From Tepidanaerobacter acetatoxydans Re1 (GTDB lineage Bacteria; Bacillota; Thermosediminibacteria; Thermosediminibacterales; Tepidanaerobacteraceae), in assembly GCF_000328765.2 (NCBI RefSeq), contig NC_019954.2, positions 872,501-936,500 on the forward strand: 64,000 bases of DNA, given 5' to 3'. The position numbers and the translations under genes are program-made. This document shows positions 61,610 to 64,000 of this stretch, one piece after another (the first letter of the stretch is position 1; each line of letters begins with the position of its first letter). The notes beneath the pieces are model-generated. The model saw only the letters and a list, made by a program, of their open reading frames with translations. It was not told the DNA's origin and ran no database searches.

Positions 61610-61624
61610 TGGCACATATCTTGC
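61610..61624 (+). promoter_or_regulatory. Sigma-54 promoter of the methionine gamma-lyase gene
   Basis: TGGCACATATCTTGC: GG at -24, GC at -12, identical to the TGGCAC-N5-TTGC consensus. A sigma-A-like TATAAT lies a few bases downstream but has no -35. Confidence 0.9.
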
Positions 61625-61671
61625 ATTATAATATAGTTGAAAGTATAAATCTATAATGGGAGGTTATATCT

Positions 61672-62871
61672 ATGGACGGTAAAGTGAAAGGTTTTAATAC
61701 AAAAGCTATTCATGCGGGACAAAAGCCCTGTCCTGTTACCGGAGCACATGTAACTCCGATTTATCAAACTTCTACCTTTGTGTTTAAGGATGTGGACCAA
61801 GGTGCACGCAGGTTTGCAGGCGAGGAGGAGGGCTATATCTACACAAGGCTCGGCAACCCTACTTTAACCGAGCTTGAGGCAAAAGTCGCCGCATTGGAAG
61901 GCGGAGAAGCAGCTATCGGCGCAGCTTCCGGCATGGCTGCAATCTCCACCGCACTTGTAACGCTTTTGAAGAAAGGCGATCATATTGTAGCAGGTGATGC
62001 CCTCTATGGATGTACCCACAGTTTTATAAGCGAGATTTTACCGCAATACGGTATTGAGGTAACCATGGTGGATACATCTAATTTGGAAAACATCGAAAAC
62101 GCAATGAAACCTAACACTAAAGTAATTTATGTAGAAACTCCGGCAAATCCCACAATGAAGCTTGTAGATTTGGAAGGTGCCTCCGACATAGCTCATAAAC
62201 ACGGTGCAATTATTATAGTTGACAACACATTTATGTCGCCTTATCTGCAGCGCCCCATCGAACACGGTGTTGACGTAGTTGTTCACAGTGCCACAAAATA
62301 TATAGGCGGGCATGGCGATGTGCTTGCAGGCCTGATAATCGGGCCCAAGGAACTGATAGATACTATGCGCATACCTTATTTAAAGGATTTTGGCGGAATT
62401 TTATCGCCTTTTGATGCATGGCTTTTACTGAGAGGACTTAAAACTCTAGGAGTTAGAATGGATCGGCACTGTGCCAATGCACAAAAGGTAGCGGAATACT
62501 TGGAAAAACATCCGTTGATTGATAAAGTTTACTATCCGGGCCTTCCATCACATCCGCAGTATGAACTGGCAAAGAAACAAATGGACGGTTTTGGCGGCAT
62601 GATGAGCTTCGAGCTGAAAGGCGGTCTTGAAGCAGGTAAAGTATTGATGAATAGCGTAAAAATGATAACACTTGCCGTAAGTCTGGGTTGTGTTGATTCG
62701 CTTATCCAGCATCCGGCTTCTATGACACATTCGCCGGTGCCGCGTGAGGAAAGGCTGAAGGCAGGCATTACCGATGGGCAGGTAAGACTTTCGGTCGGCA
62801 TCGAAGATGTGGAAGATATTATCGCAGACTTGGATCAGGCTTTAAAAGAAGTTGAAAAACAAACAATGTAA
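61672..62871 (+). CDS. megL: Methionine gamma-lyase / Cys-Met PLP enzyme
   Basis: About 399 residues, cystathionine-gamma-synthase family. PLP Lys209 is in [12 protein letters not shown]. Cys114 in ALYGCTHSF is the residue that marks methionine gamma-lyase activity. It converts L-methionine to methanethiol, ammonia and 2-oxobutyrate. ATG follows TGGGAGG. It is driven by the sigma-54 promoter and probably co-expressed with the antiporter that follows. Confidence 0.9.
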   Translation: MDGKVKGFNTKAIHAGQKPCPVTGAHVTPIYQTSTFVFKDVDQGARRFAGEEEGYIYTRLGNPTLTELEAKVAALEGGEAAIGAASGMAAISTALVTLLKKGDHIVAGDALYGCTHSFISEILPQYGIEVTMVDTSNLENIENAMKPNTKVIYVETPANPTMKLVDLEGASDIAHKHGAIIIVDNTFMSPYLQRPIEHGVDVVVHSATKYIGGHGDVLAGLIIGPKELIDTMRIPYLKDFGGILSPFDAWLLLRGLKTLGVRMDRHCANAQKVAEYLEKHPLIDKVYYPGLPSHPQYELAKKQMDGFGGMMSFELKGGLEAGKVLMNSVKMITLAVSLGCVDSLIQHPASMTHSPVPREERLKAGITDGQVRLSVGIEDVEDIIADLDQALKEVEKQTM

Positions 62872-62935
62872 AATAATCTAAAGTTTTTGTGACGGGAATA
62901 TCAGGATTATGGTATAATTATCTTCAATACAGATT

Positions 62936-62973
62936 TTAGTTTGCCGGTCTGGTTAATTGGCCGGCAAACTAAA
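62936..62973. promoter_or_regulatory. Perfect hairpin between megL and the antiporter gene
   Basis: TTTAGTTTGCCGG (62936-62948) pairs exactly with CCGGCAAACTAAA (62961-62973). No T-run follows the 3' arm, and it sits 30 bases before the next start, so it is a leader element as well as a possible weak terminator. Confidence 0.6.
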
Positions 62974-63004
62974 TAAAAAATTAAATAAAAAAAGGAGGAT
63001 TTGA

Positions 63005-64000
63005 ATGAAAAAAGGTAATCCAGTTGCACTACTGCCGTTAGTAGTATTTTTAGCATTGTTTTTAGGCTCCGGAATCTATTTTAACGCAAAGGGTGTCGAC
63101 TTTGCATTTTATCAGCTGCCGGCTCCTGTTGCGGCTGTAGTCGGTATTATTGTGGCTTTTATGATAGGTAAAGGCAGTATGGATGAAAAGATGGACACTT
63201 TTGTAAGCGGTGTGGGCGAAAGCAATATCATCATAATGTGCATAATTTACCTTTTGGCCGGAGGTTTCTCGGCAGTGGCAAGTGCCATGGGCGGCGTTGA
63301 CTCAACTGTAAACTTCGGACTCTCAATTATACCGCCAAGTTTGATTTTGCCGGGACTTTTTGTAATTGCGGCATTTGTTGCTACAGCTATGGGAACTTCC
63401 ATGGGAACTATCAGTGCCGTAGCGCCAATTGCAGTAGATATGGCCATGAAAGCACAGCTTCCTTTAGCAGTAGCCGTTGGAGCAGTAGTAGGCGGAGCCA
63501 TGTTTGGCGACAACCTTTCAATGATTTCCGATACGACGATTGCAGCCACCCGTACCCAGGGATGCGAAATGAGAGATAAATTTATAATGAACTTCATGAT
63601 AGCACTGCCTGCTGCAATAATAACAATAATAGTAATGATAATCTTCGGCACCAGCGGACAGATTCCGGCAGAACTGGAATACAGCCTTATAAAGATTATT
63701 CCATATATTGCTGTCTTAGTTCTTGCATTAATGGGAATGAACGTTTTTTTAGTCCTCATAATAGGTATTGGTTTAGGTGGAATTATTGGCCTGATTGATG
63801 GCAGTTTTACCCTTATAGCATTTACTCAGACAATTTATGAAGGTTTTACTTCAATGCAGGAGATATTCATACTTTCACTTTTGATAGGCGGCCTTGCTGC
63901 TTTGATTTCTAAGGAAGGCGGGATTGATTATCTGTTAAATGCCATCAGCAGTAAAATCAAAAGCGCCAAGGGTGCTGAGCTTGGCATTGCAGCACTGGTA
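63005..64000 (+). CDS. NhaC-family Na+/H+ antiporter, cut by the window end
   Basis: 332 codons are visible, with no stop. Many membrane helices are present, with NhaC-type motifs TAMGTSMGTISAVAPIAVDM and GAMFGDNLSMISDTTIAATR. AAAGGAGGATTTGA precedes ATG 63005. It follows methionine gamma-lyase in the same direction; a role in sodium-coupled uptake or export of a sulfur amino acid is inferred only. Confidence 0.88.
   Translation, partial: MKKGNPVALLPLVVFLALFLGSGIYFNAKGVDFAFYQLPAPVAAVVGIIVAFMIGKGSMDEKMDTFVSGVGESNIIIMCIIYLLAGGFSAVASAMGGVDSTVNFGLSIIPPSLILPGLFVIAAFVATAMGTSMGTISAVAPIAVDMAMKAQLPLAVAVGAVVGGAMFGDNLSMISDTTIAATRTQGCEMRDKFIMNFMIALPAAIITIIVMIIFGTSGQIPAELEYSLIKIIPYIAVLVLALMGMNVFLVLIIGIGLGGIIGLIDGSFTLIAFTQTIYEGFTSMQEIFILSLLIGGLAALISKEGGIDYLLNAISSKIKSAKGAELGIAALV

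Noticed and set aside
63247-63759. Minus-strand frame of 170 codons inside the antiporter gene
   Set aside because: It is a shadow of the NhaC-type coding sequence, which is clearly the real gene.
1-64000. tRNA, rRNA or tmRNA genes
   Set aside because: None recognised on either strand by cloverleaf ends or conserved sequence blocks.

Overview
The window looks like a chromosomal segment of a low-GC, motile, endospore-lineage Clostridium-class Firmicute. A Tepidanaerobacter-like member of the Thermosediminibacterales is my best guess, but that is an inference from gene content and not a proof. Support comes from the many TTG and GTG starts behind strong AGGAGG sites, YtaF, the FliW/CsrA/flagellin circuit, prfB with a recoding site, and a sigma-54 TyrR-type regulator next to a methionine gamma-lyase.

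Layout. 0-12.8 kb is ordinary chromosome: an SsuBC/TauBC-type ABC transporter pair, YtaF, a GlnK/GlnL-like two-component system convergent with a TAXI-TRAP transporter operon (TAXI, DUF1850, fused permease), LemA plus a TPM-domain protein, a TGS/uridine-kinase-like protein, a cold-shock protein and HPF. 12.9-19.7 kb is an eroded zone of exported proteins: a QueA tail, an IseA-like gene with an internal stop, a VanZ-like gene with tandem stops, a lipoprotein beta-propeller, a C39-like protein and chimeric fragments, stitched together by 98-bp and 53-bp duplications and a palindromic element that has entered a reading frame. 19.8-24.5 kb carries secA, prfB (+1 frameshift) and a ZIP transporter.

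24.7-30.7 kb is the first half of a flagellar filament locus (comFC, yvyF, flgM, flgN, flgK, flgL, DUF6470, fliW, csrA). The second half (flagellin, flaG, fliD, fliS, a FliT-like gene) resumes only at 54.9 kb. The roughly 24 kb in between is a defence island: an orphan methyltransferase, a type III restriction-modification system with decayed helicase and DUF4391 partners, HicB with a hicA stub, a fused DUF262/DUF1524 GmrSD-like protein, a six-gene type III-C CRISPR effector (cmr1, cmr6-like, csx11/cas10, cmr4, cmr5, cmr3-like) with no array or cas1/cas2, a broken DrmB (DUF1998), fragments of glycosyltransferase, TPR, DUF4416 and YchF genes, and two tandem MntA/HepT toxin-antitoxin pairs. One of the two HepT toxins is interrupted by TGA. 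The Csx11 protein keeps an HD motif but has EPST where active Cas10 proteins carry GGDD, so cyclic-oligoadenylate synthesis is not expected.

54.8-64 kb: the flagellin leader has a sigma-28 promoter, a large hairpin, and a second hairpin with GGA in its loop plus a GGA-containing ribosome site. This matches the known CsrA control of hag, with fliW and csrA present in the same window. A strong promoter then drives a structured leader of about 125 nt ahead of a zinc-ribbon protein; I could not assign it to a known RNA class. The window ends with a sigma-54 activator, three TGGT-N10-(A/T)CCA sites, a near-perfect -24/-12 promoter, methionine gamma-lyase, and an NhaC-type antiporter cut by the window edge. 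This reads as a methionine/thiol catabolic unit.

The most notable items are the array-less type III-C effector with a degenerate palm and a frameshifted gene of unknown function just upstream, the splitting of the flagellar locus by the defence island, the uncharacterised structured leader, and the sigma-54 operator array.
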